This document shows, in pieces, positions 1 through 11,599 of a stretch of 64,000 nucleotides of DNA. Origin of the DNA: Echinometra lucunter (Eukaryota > Echinodermata > Echinoidea > Camarodonta > Echinometridae); contig CM057152.1 of NCBI GenBank assembly GCA_029962745.1, positions 21,893,280 through 21,957,279 on the forward strand, read 5' to 3'. The position numbers and the translations under genes were made by a program. The notes beneath the pieces are model-generated. The model was not told the DNA's origin and searched no databases. It saw only the letters and a program-made list of their open reading frames with translations. Each line of letters starts with the position of its first letter. The stretch's first letter is position 1.

Positions 1-359
1 CAGTGGCGGCGATTTCATGTCAAGAGTGGGGGGGGGGGGGGGGGGGGACGGAAACCCGGAAGGCTTCCGCCGAAAATATGTTTCGAAAAGTGAGAGGGGG
101 ATAATTGATATTGTGCGAGCGAGCGAAGCGAGCAAGCTAAAAATTATCGCAGAAAATAATGAAAAGAAGCCTGACTTTGCCATCGAAATGCATTCTAGGC
201 CTATAAAATATTTAAACGGTTGGCCTAAAGTTGGTCAGCTAAACTCAACATTGAAAAATAATATATTAAGCTTTGAAAATCGAGGGGGGACGATTCCCCC
301 CCAGAAAAAATCGGGGGGGGGGGGGGGAGGACATGTCCCCCCCGGGATCGCCGCCTATG
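1..359. mobile_element. hAT-type MITE with G/C tracts, left edge cut by window
   Basis: This non-coding element begins with TGGCGGCGATTTCATG and ends GGATCGCCGCCTATG, so its ends are short inverted repeats. It carries a long G run (29-47), the motif GCGAGCGAGCGAAGCGAGC (about 117-135) and C/G blocks near 280-345. The copy at 36463-36810 has the same order of parts and a clear 8-bp target duplication, which supports a hAT-type MITE. The left target duplication here is outside the window, so the exact start is unknown. Confidence 0.75.
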
Positions 360-361
360 CT

Positions 362-1380
362 CATACATCTACGCGTTTCTAGTAGTATGCTTTACTCAAA
401 ATGTCAAAGTTACTGATTTCTGTAAAACAGGAATTGTATGATTTCCCATAATATGCTTCTGATCTTGAGTACAGGCATTTTCTGAATATACAATCACAAA
501 ATCTGAAGAAAAAAACAAACAACAACATAGACCACAATGAAGAGAGCAAAGAAAGTAATTTTCTTACTTATGAAATATCTATCATAAATAATCCTTCATT
601 TAGTTCATTATCATACAGCATTCACTCTCTCCTGTAATTATGTTTTTGCATGTAATTTTACTGAGGGCTGCAAGCATATCAAGCATCCTGTTTGCCCTCC
701 TATTTCATTAAGTATATTTTTAAGCATCTAGTTTGTGAAGTAAGCCTTTCTCATTTCTACGCATGTTTTCCTACTGTATCCTACTGTATCTGAAATCTGA
801 AATTTAATGAATCGATGGTAAATGATCACATTGATGCAATTAATATGAACATATGCTTCACGACGTTCATATTGAAATCAATAAATCCGTTATCAATTTT
901 CAAAAATTAAAGTTTGTGTTTAGTTTTTATTTAATCATTCATTCATTAGATATTGCATGTGACCTTTTAGACAGGGGTAAGATAAATACATTTGGCTATA
1001 TTATGGAATCATAGATTTGAACCGAAGAATCAATTGAAACATAGAAATATAGATCATTATAATGGTATGATCTGAGGAACGGAGAGAACGACATCCTTGT
1101 ATAAGGCCTCCAGTCGCGCCGGAAGGGTCCCAGCTTAGGGGGGGGGGGCCAAACACTCTTGGGGGCCCACCCCAAACCTATATGGGGGCCCCACCTCAAA
1201 TGCTATACTACCAGCATACAGCCCTACCCCCCCCCCCCCCGAACAAGCACATTTCTCTCCCTTTTAAACATATTTCTTCATCTTTCAAAAGTACAAGGTA
1301 TAGATTTTTTATTAAGAAAATAAAAAAGAAACTTTGCTTTATTTTATTACGGTTATTATGAATTGTTTACCATCATCTCT
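362..1380. other. Non-coding, AT-rich
   Basis: No gene or intact element is recognised. The only notable parts are G and C runs at about 1138-1148 and 1226-1240, with GGGGGCCC-type sequence around them, which probably mark another degraded G/C-tract transposon. Confidence 0.5.
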
Positions 1381-2365
1381 CAGACACTCACCATTAGTAC
1401 TGACACAGCTTTGTTCACCGCTAGTAGATGGTAGGATCCGGGGGTAGGATGGCGTGAGAGGTTAGAGACCGGGCATGGCAATGGGAGAGTTATGAATGGC
1501 GTGTGGGCGCATTTTCGCGATGAGGCCCGACACCTTTTGCCCGAAAAGCAACTCTTCAATATCACAACTTTGTCCGCGCTAGCGAAGCGAGCGCGCTAAT
1601 TTTTGAAGAAAAAAAAAACCATTGGTGGTGAAAATGTACAGAAATTTCATAATCCGGCACTGCCCAAGTATGAGAAAATAAGTGGCCCTTATGCCAATAC
1701 ATGAGGATTTTTTTTTTACTTATTAAAACATTTGCCTTCTGGAACACTTATAAACGTATGAGTAATACTGAGGGTGCGGCGAAAATTGATTTGCCCAAAA
1801 CATTTTCAAAGGGAAGCATCTATCCGCGCTCCCCAGCTTGTAGCGCATTTAGTAGGCAGGGTTTGTTTAATATCAAGAAAGACTCTCACCATTAGTACTG
1901 ACACAGCTTTGTTCAGCGCTAGTAGCATGGTAGGATTGCGTGAGAGGTTAGAGATCGGGCATGGCAATGGGAGGGTTATGAATGGCGTGTGGGCGCATTT
2001 TCGCGATGAGGCCCGACACCTTTTGCCCGAAAAGCAACTCTTCAATATCACAACTTTGTCCGCGCGAGCGAAGCGAGCGCGCTAATTTTTGAAAAAAAAA
2101 ACCATTGGTGGTGAAAATGTACAGAAATTTCATAATCCGGCACTGCCCAAGTATGAGAAAATAAGTGGCCCTTATGCCAATACATGAGGATTTTTTTTTA
2201 CTTATTAAAACATTTGCCTTCTGGAACACTTATAAACGTATGGGTAATACTGAGGGTGCGGCGAAAATTGATTTGCCCAAAACATTTTCAAAGGGAAGCA
2301 TCTATCCGCCCTCCTCAGCTTGTAGCACCTTTAGTAGGCAGAATTTGTTTATTATCAAGAAACAC
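1381..2365. repeat. Tandem duplication, two copies of about 498 bp
   Basis: Copy 1 (about 1384-1881) and copy 2 (about 1882-2361) run from CTCACCATTAGTACTGACAC to TTTAATATCAAGAAA-like sequence with few differences. One difference is a short GGATCCGGGGGTA segment, present only in copy 1 (about 1433-1445). Each copy contains GCGAAGCGAGCGCGCTAATTTTTG, a variant of the GCGA motif seen in several hAT-like elements of this window. The open frames across the duplication are not conserved as protein and look non-coding. The near identity suggests a recent duplication or an assembly artefact. Confidence 0.9.
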
Positions 2366-3420
2366 CACTTCTGATAAAATGCAACTCGGGAACGCTGCGC
2401 CAAATTGAAAAGTTTTAGTTTATGGAATGTTCTTTTGGGGGAAAACGAACATTCCCTTTTCACTTTACAGAAGAAAATCCATCCCCACAGCATTTTATTG
2501 AAAAACCCCCCCCCCCCCCTCTTTTGCAGAGAGAAGGACCTTGCCCCGTTACATCGTGCTTTTAAAGTCTATAAGAAGCGTTTTTATTAATCTACGAGGG
2601 AGCGTATAGCGACCAAGCGAAAGAAAATGTGGAGGCCATATTAAGAACAAAGGAAAGCTCATTATGCATCAATTTACATCAAAATAAAGAATTCTTATTG
2701 CCTTGCGAGGGAGCCCCAGTGAGGGGGCAAAATAGATTTTTGCAACTTTGCAAGCAAGAAAATTCAGGTTGTTTTTTTTATTGAAAACTTGCATTTCTCA
2801 GCACTAGAAAGCTATATTTGTATTATACTCTATGGTGTTATGAATTAAAAGAGGGGGGGGGGGGGCAAAGATAATTTGCCCGCCACCCTTGTTAGGGAGA
2901 AAATCTGCCCCTTTCATTTGCCGCCACCACTGCTCTTTTATAGAAAGCCGATACCGCAAATAATGTGTTTTCGGAGGGGGGGGGGGGGGAATACCTCCCC
3001 CCGAATGAAGCAAGCATCAATTTCTGCCCCTGTCTTCATAGATGATGGACAGAATTTCTAAATACCTAGAAACATTGAGTCAAGTTATATACGAGGGAGC
3101 GTAGCAACCGAGTAAGAAAATTTTGATTTTTGAATGCTGAAAGTTTGCATTTTAAAGCACGAATATGCTTATTTTACGAGGTTGTAATGCAGTGCTATGA
3201 TCCGAAATGTTCTTCTTTTTTTTCTTGCGAGGGGGGCCCGGGGGGGGGGGGAAATGGATTTTTCCACCCCTTGAATGATTGGGGGGAAATTGCCCCCTCT
3301 GCCCCCCGCCCCCCCCCCCCCCCCCCCGCTTCGGGCCCCTATGAAGGCCTCCATGTCTGCCAAGTGACACTCAAAGGAAATTTAGTGTGGAGCGCAATCA
3401 AGATTGTTGCAAATTAAACT
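2366..3420. mobile_element. Fragments of G/C-tract transposons
   Basis: Three related pieces begin with ACGAGGGAGCGTA-like sequence (about 2593, 2707 and 3091). They are followed by CCAAGCGAAAGAAAAT-type sequence and separated by long C or G runs (2505-2519, 2852-2864, 2977-2989, 3239-3251, 3305-3327). A related sequence recurs at 17107 and 36134. The open frames here are proline/glycine-rich translations of the homopolymers and are not genes. Element borders could not be fixed. Confidence 0.5.
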
Positions 3421-4745
3421 TCACAAGATTTATAGAAAATGCCTTATGCTTCAATCTTTATTTGTTTGAAGAAATGTGAGAGAAAAAGATTGTCAAAAGA
3501 TAATACCTGTGATAATTTTTGTTATGTAAACCTGAAGATTTATGACTAATACAATAGTCTTTGAAGATCTAAAAAAAGACTGTTCGAAAAAAAAAATTGA
3601 TGCAAATAATGTCAAACACGCACCTTTGCATATATAGAAGATAATAGACTAAGTAATGCTTTAAGTCGGTCTTAAAATTTCTGCCTGGAAAAGGTCATAC
3701 AGATAAAACCATTTATTGATATAGATCTGGGCAGCTGCAGTGGAGGGAAGAATACGATGGAGGGGTGGGGGGGGGGGGGGGAGGGGGAGGGGGAGGCATT
3801 TCAGCCTTCTACACACCTGGGAGTCAGTAATGTACCTCCAGGGCTGTATGCAATTTTATGTTATGGCAGGATTTACATTTGGGAAAAAATTTCCACTGAC
3901 GGGTCTAATTGTGGTTCTTTAACTAGAAGTTAAAGACATTAACTTTGCATTTTTAGGTCTGTTAATGACTAATTTCTACAGATAAGTGAAAGAGTAATAT
4001 GTTTGAATTTCAGTCAGTTAATTAGATTTGGATATTCGCATTTTGAATAATATTTATTTATTTGTTTATTTGTTAATTCATTCATTCATTCATTTATTAA
4101 TGTTTTTATGAAAAAAAAAACCCATGATGGTCCCATTTAGAGCAGCAGAGGGAATTCCCCAGAAGGGAGCCCTGATGTAAAACAAACATCAATTTCAAGT
4201 TCGCAACATCTTTTAATTCATTACGGCGTCAAACATTCATAATCCTCATAATTATCTTACATCATTTTCATTGATTCGTTTTTTGCATTCTTCCGTTTTT
4301 GATAAGCTATCTTTTCTTTTATTTTAATCTTGATATGAATGAGGGTGGACTTCCCGTTTAACTCACTTACTTGTTGCAGTGGCTCACAAAATGCACCACG
4401 AACTTCACACAGTACCATTTCACACTATCCTAAACATTATTATTATTACTATTATCATTAATATCATCATCATCATCATCATTATCATCATCGTTATCAT
4501 TACTAAAGGAGTTTAACCTTCAGTTGTATTCAAAGTTACAGCTATTGATTTTGGAAGCATTGTATCGTTGCTTCAGAGGGGAGCAGGAAAAAAATTAGGG
4601 AAGAGAATAATAGCTGAAAAAGTATGTTGAAAAAATAACACAGCCATGAAGAATTGCGTGACTATTTACTTTTTCACAATCCGTGGGCACTATTGTTGAC
4701 AGTTGGATAACCCATCCTTGATTATACGCTTAACTGAAAAAGGGA
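3421..4745. other. Non-coding with simple repeats
   Basis: No gene is seen. There is a G-rich run at 3769-3795, a TTTA/TTCA microsatellite at about 4048-4105, and an ATT/ATC microsatellite at about 4437-4500. Confidence 0.5.
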
Positions 4746-4759
4746 AACCCAGCTAACAC

Positions 4760-5340
4760 CCCCCCCCCCTTTTTTTAAAGTACCATTGAACCCATACGAA
4801 CACGGTAATTTGACGGTATATACTGTATGTTCACATTACCATCAGATTAGCATGGTTATTACGTTTTACAAGGGAAAATATCTGGGGCTCATCTGTGTTT
4901 ATCGAGGGATAACCGGGGGCCCATTTGGCTCATATAAAAACCGTAGTGGGACCCAGATGGGCTTCCCACTTGGGACCCATTTGGCACCATGAATTATGGG
5001 TGCCATGTGAATTGTTTGTGGAGGGAAGCGTGACCCCGTGGGGGCCATGGAGTCCGTGTGGGACCCGTTTGTTTTGGTTTTAGTTGGTTCTAATTCTGTG
5101 TGGGAAGGCCATTTGCCCCATTATAAAAAAAACCAACCAAACAAACAAACAAACAAACAAACAACAAACAAACAGAAAAAAAAAACACGTGGGACTCAGA
5201 TGGGTCCTACTGTGCATATGATTCCCGAGTGGGGAAAAGGGGCCCCCCATAATGCCCATACAAAACCCAGATCATCCAGATGGTATCCACAATTTACACA
5301 GCCCAGTTGTGATCAACTTTAATGTAACCCACATGAGTCC
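4760..5340. repeat. Degenerate GGGACCCAGATGGG-type repeat block
   Basis: Variants of GGGACCCAGATGGG and GGGACCCATTTGGC, with their near complements, recur along this block, interrupted by an AAAC/CAAA simple repeat (about 5129-5175). The motif CCCANNTGGG is itself palindromic. No coding sequence is recognised; the block looks like a degraded interspersed repeat. Confidence 0.45.
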
Positions 5341-5740
5341 AATATATTATGCTGGGGGGGGGGGGGGGGGGAATGTGTTTGTAAGGTAAATTGCATATGC
5401 ATGGTCAGTAGAGTGTGACTTGCAGACAGTCGTGTGGTCCATTGTTCTGGCGTCGAGACTGACCATTATCCTGCCCTAATTTGGTAGGGCAGGAAGCAAG
5501 TGACAAAAGTGACATTTCCTGTAAAAACAGCAAAATGTATCTGTCTTTAATAGTGAAGTCAATGAAATAGCATGATCTCATGCCTAACATATCTCTTAGC
5601 AAGATGAATGTTCATGCATAAAATTTGGCCTGGAAGAAGAGCACACTAGGTAAAATATGAAAATATCAATAACTCAGATTTGGTTGATTATGTCACTTGC
5701 TTCCTTTTGCCAAAAGTAGGCATGGTAAGGCAGTATAATG

Positions 5741-5985
5741 GATCGACGGCCCATGAGACTGGAAGCCCATGAGACTTGCAGCCCAAGAGACCGGCAGCCC
5801 ACGAGACCGGTAGCCCACAAGACCGACAGCCCACGAGACCGACAGCCCACGAGACCGGCAGCCCACCAGACCGACAGCCCACCAGACTGACACCCCATGA
5901 TAGACCAACAGTCCACGAGACCCAGTAGCCTACTAGACTGGCAACCCACATGACCGAGAGTCCACAAGACAGACAGCCCGTCAAG
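5741..5985. repeat. 16-bp minisatellite, about 15 units
   Basis: The unit CAGCCCACGAGACCGA repeats head to tail with scattered substitutions. Central units are nearest the consensus and the edges are more diverged. All three reverse-strand frames stay open because the 16-bp period shifts frame every unit; the resulting Trp/Gly/Val-rich peptides are artefacts of the repeat. Confidence 0.9.
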
Positions 5986-6094
5986 TTAGACATTAAAGGA
6001 TTGACAGAAGGCCGATGCGTCGGTAGCTCTCTGGATCATCCATTCATTGGAAATAAGGATAAAATATGAATGGACAAGGCAGCTTATAAGGTTA

Positions 6095-6360
6095 GGAGGG
6101 CTTATGTCGAAAGGGTGCGTGCGCGGAGCGGAAGGGGAGCGGGGAGGGAACGGGGATGGCCGCACCCTTTTGAGAGAAGCCCCCCCCCCCCCCCTCCTTC
6201 CGGTTGTCTCGAAAGGGTGGGTTCACAGAAATAGAAGACTTCTATTTCTTCTATTTCTGTGGGTGGATTGCGTGTGGGGAGTGAAATTAACGCACCCATT
6301 CGTGGAAAACGGGGGGGGGGGGGGGGGGGGCTTGTCTCGAAAGGGTGTGTTGAGTAGTCT
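6095..6360. repeat. Three-unit repeat with TGTCTCGAAAGGGTG and C/G runs
   Basis: TGTCTCGAAAGGGTG or a close variant occurs near 6105, 6206 and 6333. Units 1 and 2 are each followed by a CGCACCC segment and a long C or G run (6180-6194, 6310-6330). Unit 2 is interrupted by the short palindromic insertion at 6224-6261. No coding sequence is recognised. Confidence 0.6.
6224..6261. mobile_element. Ultra-short palindromic insertion, copy 2 (38 bp)
   Basis: The outer 14 bases CACAGAAATAGAAG are exactly complementary to the last 14, CTTCTATTTCTGTG. About 10 bases lie between, and they include a partial repeat of the arm. The flanks are GGTGGGTT on the left (6216-6223) and GGTGGATT on the right (6262-6269), an 8-bp direct repeat with one mismatch. 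The arms match the perfect 32-bp palindrome at 38431-38462. Removing the insert and one flank leaves a continuous host repeat unit. This is read as a transposon relic consisting only of its terminal repeats. Confidence 0.7.
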
Positions 6361-6369
6361 GATGTACTA

Positions 6370-7059
6370 GTCGTTTTTTTTGTTGTTGTTGTTAATGTAA
6401 GTATAAAAAAAAGAAAAGAAAAGAAAAGAAAAATTAAAGTAGGAAATGAGACAGGCGGTTGGCTTTCACCTGATGGGGGGGGGGGGGGGTGTCCAACGAT
6501 CAACAAAATATATATGAGGGAAAGAATTCCCCTTTTCTGTCTGCTAGAATATTATGGTGGGATGCATAAAACGAGAGAAATGTGCCCCACCCCCCACCCC
6601 CCCCCCCCCCCCCAAAAAAAAAAAAAGAAGAAAAAAAAAGGGAATAGGCATTTTGTTCATGAGTATTCTCAAGAAGCACAACCTATGGACAGAAGATTGA
6701 GATGGCATTCATAATTATGCTGAAGGGAGATGTGAAGCGTGGTGAAATTTGTTTAAATAACGTTGTTATAATCGAAAAGGGTGATGAACAGATAAGACCC
6801 TCATTCTGAAACCAAAAAGAGGGGGAATGAATGACTTTTCTAGCATGGAAACATGCAGTCTTGATTCTTAATCGTCATTACATTTAAATGTCTAGAGGAC
6901 ATTTGCTTTGTTGAAAGAGGCCATTAGATTTGTTGAAAGAGGCCATTAGATTATTTCAGTAAAATATCAGTGATTGATTCCTTTCAAACCTCTCAAACCA
7001 TATTTCCTTTTGACATGATGCTCGAAAGTATGCCCCTAAGTATGCCTCTATTGCTTGCC
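6370..7059. other. Non-coding with simple repeats
   Basis: No gene is seen. There are AAAAG repeats at about 6410-6432, a G run at 6475-6489, and C plus A runs at 6597-6640. Two short direct repeats of TTGAAAGAGGCCATTAGATT lie at 6911-6952. Confidence 0.5.
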
Positions 7060-7480
7060 CGACATAACATCAATGAATGAATGCACAATGGATTCCACTG
7101 CTGTGCTCTCATGGCAGGTGTCTAGGAGCTTCTGAAGAATAAATTGCTCTAAAAAGCTGTTATTTTTTTCCAGTATTTTTCCGTCCACAGGGATTTTATT
7201 GATTTTCATTCCCAAAAAATTAACAAACATCTTCAATGTAAATTACATATTCAAAATACAAATATTTTATTGAACTGTCGGGTTGACAGAAGATAAACAC
7301 ATTTTCAATAGTGTGTTCATAAATCCATGAAAAGAAGGAGCAGGAATAAGCAATACAAAAAACGCCTACATATTACGAATGAATGTGCAATGGACTCCAC
7401 TGCTGTGCTCTCATAGCAGGTGTCAGGGAGCTTCCTATGAGTAAAATGCTCTAAAAAGCTGTTATTTCTTCAGGTTTCCA
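7060..7480. repeat. Spaced direct duplication of about 100 bp
   Basis: Sequence from about 7074 to 7168, containing CCACTGCTGTGCTCTCAT and TGCTCTAAAAAGCTGTTATTT, recurs at about 7376-7473 with about ten differences. The intervening roughly 200 bp is unrelated and AT-rich. No coding function is apparent. Confidence 0.85.
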
Positions 7481-7529
7481 AAGTGAAGGCATACTTTTCA
7501 ACATGCAGGAACTTTAAAACACGCCACTG

Positions 7530-7713
7530 CAGATTTTGTAATCAATATCAATGCCACGCGATGACGTCACATGTCTTGCATCACGTGACATACCCTGGCT
7601 GCTGATTTTTCTCCGTGTGTATTTTGTCGCACGCATCTGCTCACTCTTCGTCTCTGCCAGCCGGGTTTCAGGACGTATCGTCTCAACCGTGTCTTACCTT
7701 TTGCTCGTTTTTG
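7530..7713 (+). promoter_or_regulatory. Candidate promoter and non-coding first exon
   Basis: A perfect CRE palindrome TGACGTCA (7562-7569) and an E-box CACGTG (7582-7587) lie 18 bp apart. They are followed by less AT-rich sequence ending in the strong donor TTTTTG|GTAAGT (exon end 7713). No start codon leads into a convincing protein before the donor, so this would be a 5' untranslated exon. The next + strand gene is arginine kinase, whose first coding exon begins with an acceptor at 29230, so it needs an upstream exon somewhere. Linking the two is inference across about 21.5 kb; RNA data would decide. Confidence 0.35.
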
Positions 7714-10700
7714 GTAAGTAATTTATCTCTGTTAAAGCAGAAAAACCTGGGGAAACTGCTTTTCCAAGTTTATTTCACTGCCTTTATGTTTGACTAAGGA
7801 ATAGAGGTATTGTATTCTCGTATAGTTTAGGTTAGAATACAATGAAGAGTTGCGAACTTTGGAAGGATTCTATCGAGGTGTTGACTGCGCAATAATCGAT
7901 TTTATAAGGGTTCCTCGGAATTTTGGTCTGAAGAAATTTCAATATGAACTTACTCTTAAGGAGATATTTGTTTCACGATTTTGGAAAAGGAAGCACCCCC
8001 AGTGAGCTCAATTCTGAACCTTCAATAATAAACATTTCATGCGTTACTGTATTTTATGATATTGTCTGAGGAGTATAAAATCATCACTCTTAGCGCGCAA
8101 AGGAGGCTTTAAAGAGGCTCTCTTTTTATTTAAAGACAATTGTTTCGTAGACGTCTTAAGAATGTATCAGTGATTTGGAATCCCTGGAAAGGAGCTCTTT
8201 TAAGAATAGTCAAGACGGTATCTCTATGCAGACACCCTACAATGCTACAGGCGAGGAATGCAGCACTAATTAACATATTCTCTCTGCGATAGGTTGGGTA
8301 TCTCTCCCTCGCTACCATTGGCTGGTTAGATTACATAAATTTGCTCCCTTCTTGCTACCGTCGTTCACCCTGGCCTGGCCTGCATCCAAATGCGCATTGA
8401 CTGATGACAACATTCTCTTCCACCCTGTCATCTAATTCCCTTTCGACTTCTCTTTCTCCCTTTCTGACATATTATCATTCACGCCGACCATCTTCAACCG
8501 TTTGTCTCCCCTCAGATCAAATATTTGAGAAGATCTTCAATTCGTGATTGCCATTCTTGTGTTGTCTGGCATCTCTGATATCGGTTTTTGTAATTCTTCT
8601 TTTCTCCTTTCTCTATCTTTCCTCCTTTTCTCTATCTCTCTCACTATGTAGATTCTAGTCATATTTCATTCATTTTATGAAGTTATTTAGCTATCCTTAC
8701 ATCAGCTTTACCACTTCATCTATCATCTCTTTTTCGTCAATAAACATGCATTATTCCATTATTCAGACACTTCAGCAGAACTCGTTGATAACTGAAAGCT
8801 TTAAATTAGTTTTTCAGCTTCAGAGAGACCTGGTACTACTAATGAACCCGATCAGGAAACGGACATAAATTATTACTGCTCGTGTTTTAAGTTTTTCCCC
8901 AATTCTAAGCCAGATTTTATTTTGTTTGCGCGTCGTTTATAGAAAACACACGACCTCCCAAGACATTACCGCCTGTGAATAGATTTTGTTACGACTGAAC
9001 GAATGCAAATATACTTGTATCCCTGTCATGTTCTTCCTTTTTAAAATCGTCTTCGCATCTATTGATTGGTATAGCCCGTTTCTAGGTGACAGGGGTACGA
9101 GTCAATGGAGAGGTTACAGGTGTATTGTTTAATCCGTTGTGGCAACGCCGCCGCAGCTAGACCCCTCTCAGCGCTTCAGAATCCGATACCACAAGACGAA
9201 TGCGAAACGCACCAATTATGATCGGTGTTTGGAAGATTGGGTTGATTTGAATCCGGTTTTATAAGATGAAATTAATGTAATGAAATTAAGAAAGAAAGAA
9301 AGTATCTTTCAGTTTATGGTAAGCTCCTATGTACAATAAACGAAGCTCTTCTTCAATTCGGAATCTAAACAGCAATTTTGCGTCATGTTCTTGTCTTTTA
9401 TAGCTACACAGGCCTATAGGCCTATAGATTTTCGAAATCGGGCAATACTTGAGCTTCTCTTGAGAGTAATCTTTCCAAAATAAAAACTTGTGAAACTGTC
9501 AAATGATTTCTTCTGTGTAGCATATTACAATGAAGCATGATATCCATTCAATATTTTGAAATCATGCAGGGATTTATAGAAAATTCAGTGAGCCATGAAT
9601 CTCCATTAGCTACTCTACACCTAGGTGTATGAACCGGGAATATTTATGCATGCATTCTTTATCATAAAAACTGATATAAAATTTCAAAATATTATATTGT
9701 TATTATCATTATTATCATTATTATTATTATCTTTGGACCTACATAAAGCGCATAGAGAATAATACACATGTACATGTAGTATGTTATCATATAACTAGGA
9801 ATGGATATCGTGAAACTATGGAATTTTAATCTAAACACAACAAAAAAAGTAACTCCCCCCTAATTCAAAATAGCCTAACTTTTTAACGAAAAAGTTTTGA
9901 GCAAAATAATTTGGCAGGAGTGTTCCTACACTTATTGACTAATTTCTGTGTGAAAATGAGATTGATCCGTCAAGTCATGCTTGAGTGAGCAAACAGTGAA
10001 GGCAAAAATGTCACTTTTCAAAAGTTTTGTTGTGTTTATTTATGCCATATCAATGAAGCCCCGACAGACTGATTAGTCTAGAGTTGGCTCCAAATATAAT
10101 TATACACCTTATCCTCTTTTTGTGAAATATTTGAAATTATATCACCCAGTCCCCAGAGTGCTAAGCTCTTTTTACCCAAAATAAATTAGCCACTGTCCCT
10201 GCATTATGCAATCGTGTGCACTGGGTAAGCATAAAATCAAGTTGTTAAGGTTACAAGGCTTACACACTTTTGTCCGTTTCAGTCCCTCCTCCCCCCCCCC
10301 CTTCGTTTTCAACCACCTTGAAAAAAATTCATACAACATTTAGTACGTTGAAAAATAGTTTAGTCATTCTCGTTGCGTTTAGGGGTCAGAGTGCAGTAAG
10401 TCGACATAGACTCGTTATATCGATCATACTCTCCCTCTCTCTTAACACCCCCCCCCCTGTCTATATCTCTGTATCTCTGTAGATTATCCCCTATAAAATT
10501 AGAATATTTTCCCTGCCATCCAAGTTCCCTCTCCGTCTCAGAAAAGCTTGAAAGTTATTGAAAGCCCCATCGCAGATTTTTTTGAATTCTCCAGAAACTC
10601 CAGATTTATCCACCTGCATTTGTGTAATCACTTTTGATAAGTATTAAACGCAGAGAGAAAATCTGTTACAAAAGCAGAATCTATAAGTGATTTTTAAAAT

Positions 10701-11176
10701 ATTTCATAATTAGGCTATGTAGTTTTTAATTTCTGAAAAATATTAGTTACAGTAAATGCATTGGAAAATTTCTTGACATTCACACAACATGTAACGATAT
10801 GTCTCTTGAAAACATAATTATGTTTCTATATGGAATATACCTGCAACGGTTTTCGATGGTACGTAAAACACACATGTTACCGGCAACTGATGGCAGCTTC
10901 ACAAACTTCTGCCTGGCGTTGCCTGGAGATCTCAACGTTGTTTGTACACGTTACCATAGTAACGGGCCACCGCTGCGGTATCATGTATACCGAAGGGGTC
11001 ACGCCGCGCCGGTTCAGGTCAAAATATGACTTGAGATTTTGAGGAAGTGTGAACTCTTTACTACATCAATAGCTTGTTGACGAAATTTATTCTTCTTATA
11101 CACTAGAAGGATGGGCAGTGGGGCAATTGACACCTCCTGGTAGATTTCCCGTAAATGTCATTATAGTTCGTATAGT
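7714..11176. other. Long non-coding stretch
   Basis: No coding sequence is recognised. A short ATT/ATC repeat at about 9697-9740, next to CATAAAGCGCAT, looks like the reversed 3' tail of a SINE. C runs occur at 10291-10301 and 10449-10457. An X-box-like motif lies at 10950. Confidence 0.45.
10950..10963. promoter_or_regulatory. RFX-type X-box motif
   Basis: GTTACCATAGTAAC fits the RFX X-box pattern GTNRCC-N(0-3)-RGYAAC and is an imperfect palindrome. The surrounding 150 bp is GC-richer than its neighbourhood and contains a second half-site-like GTTGCCTGGAGA at about 10918. No coding exon is recognised next to it. It may be a distal regulatory element or a transposon-derived copy such as the one at 60954. 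Confidence 0.4.
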
Positions 11177-11180
11177 TTAA

Positions 11181-11589
11181 CCCATTCGTGACAGGAATTA
11201 TTTAAAGCCTAATTTGATTAGCTTTTATTCTTCAAATTGGCAACACCAAAACTTTTTTTTTATTGCTACATTTTAAAAATAAAAAGTCATGTATCTGAAA
11301 TAAATATAAATTGGCAAAAAGTATGAAGAGAATTCATATAGTTGCCAATTTGCAGGGGAAAATGGTGATTTTAGAATTTCCATTGCATTGCCACTTTAAG
11401 GATTTTAATGCTTCTTTTCATTTAAAAAAATTTTCAACATCGAACAGAAAATATTGACGCAACCAAAATGGGCACAGTTTGTGTAGAAATTTTTGCTCTT
11501 TCTACTCATGTATTTGGAATGATTTCTAGGGCTCTGCATCAAAGGTTATAAGGCCAAACCACATAATGTGGACCTTCTGTCAGAATGGG
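11181..11589. mobile_element. piggyBac-type MITE with TTAA target sites
   Basis: The ends are CCCATTCGTGACAG and CTGTCAGAATGGG, inverted repeats that differ by one base gap. Each is flanked directly by TTAA (11177-11180 and 11590-11593). TTAA duplication with CCC termini is typical of the piggyBac superfamily. The inside is about 409 bp, AT-rich and without a transposase. Confidence 0.75.
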
Positions 11590-11599
11590 TTAAGGAATC

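Noticed and set aside
5674..5993. Trp/Gly/Val-rich open frames on the - strand
   Set aside because: They are translations of a 16-bp minisatellite; all three frames give similar peptides and no splice, start or domain evidence supports a gene.
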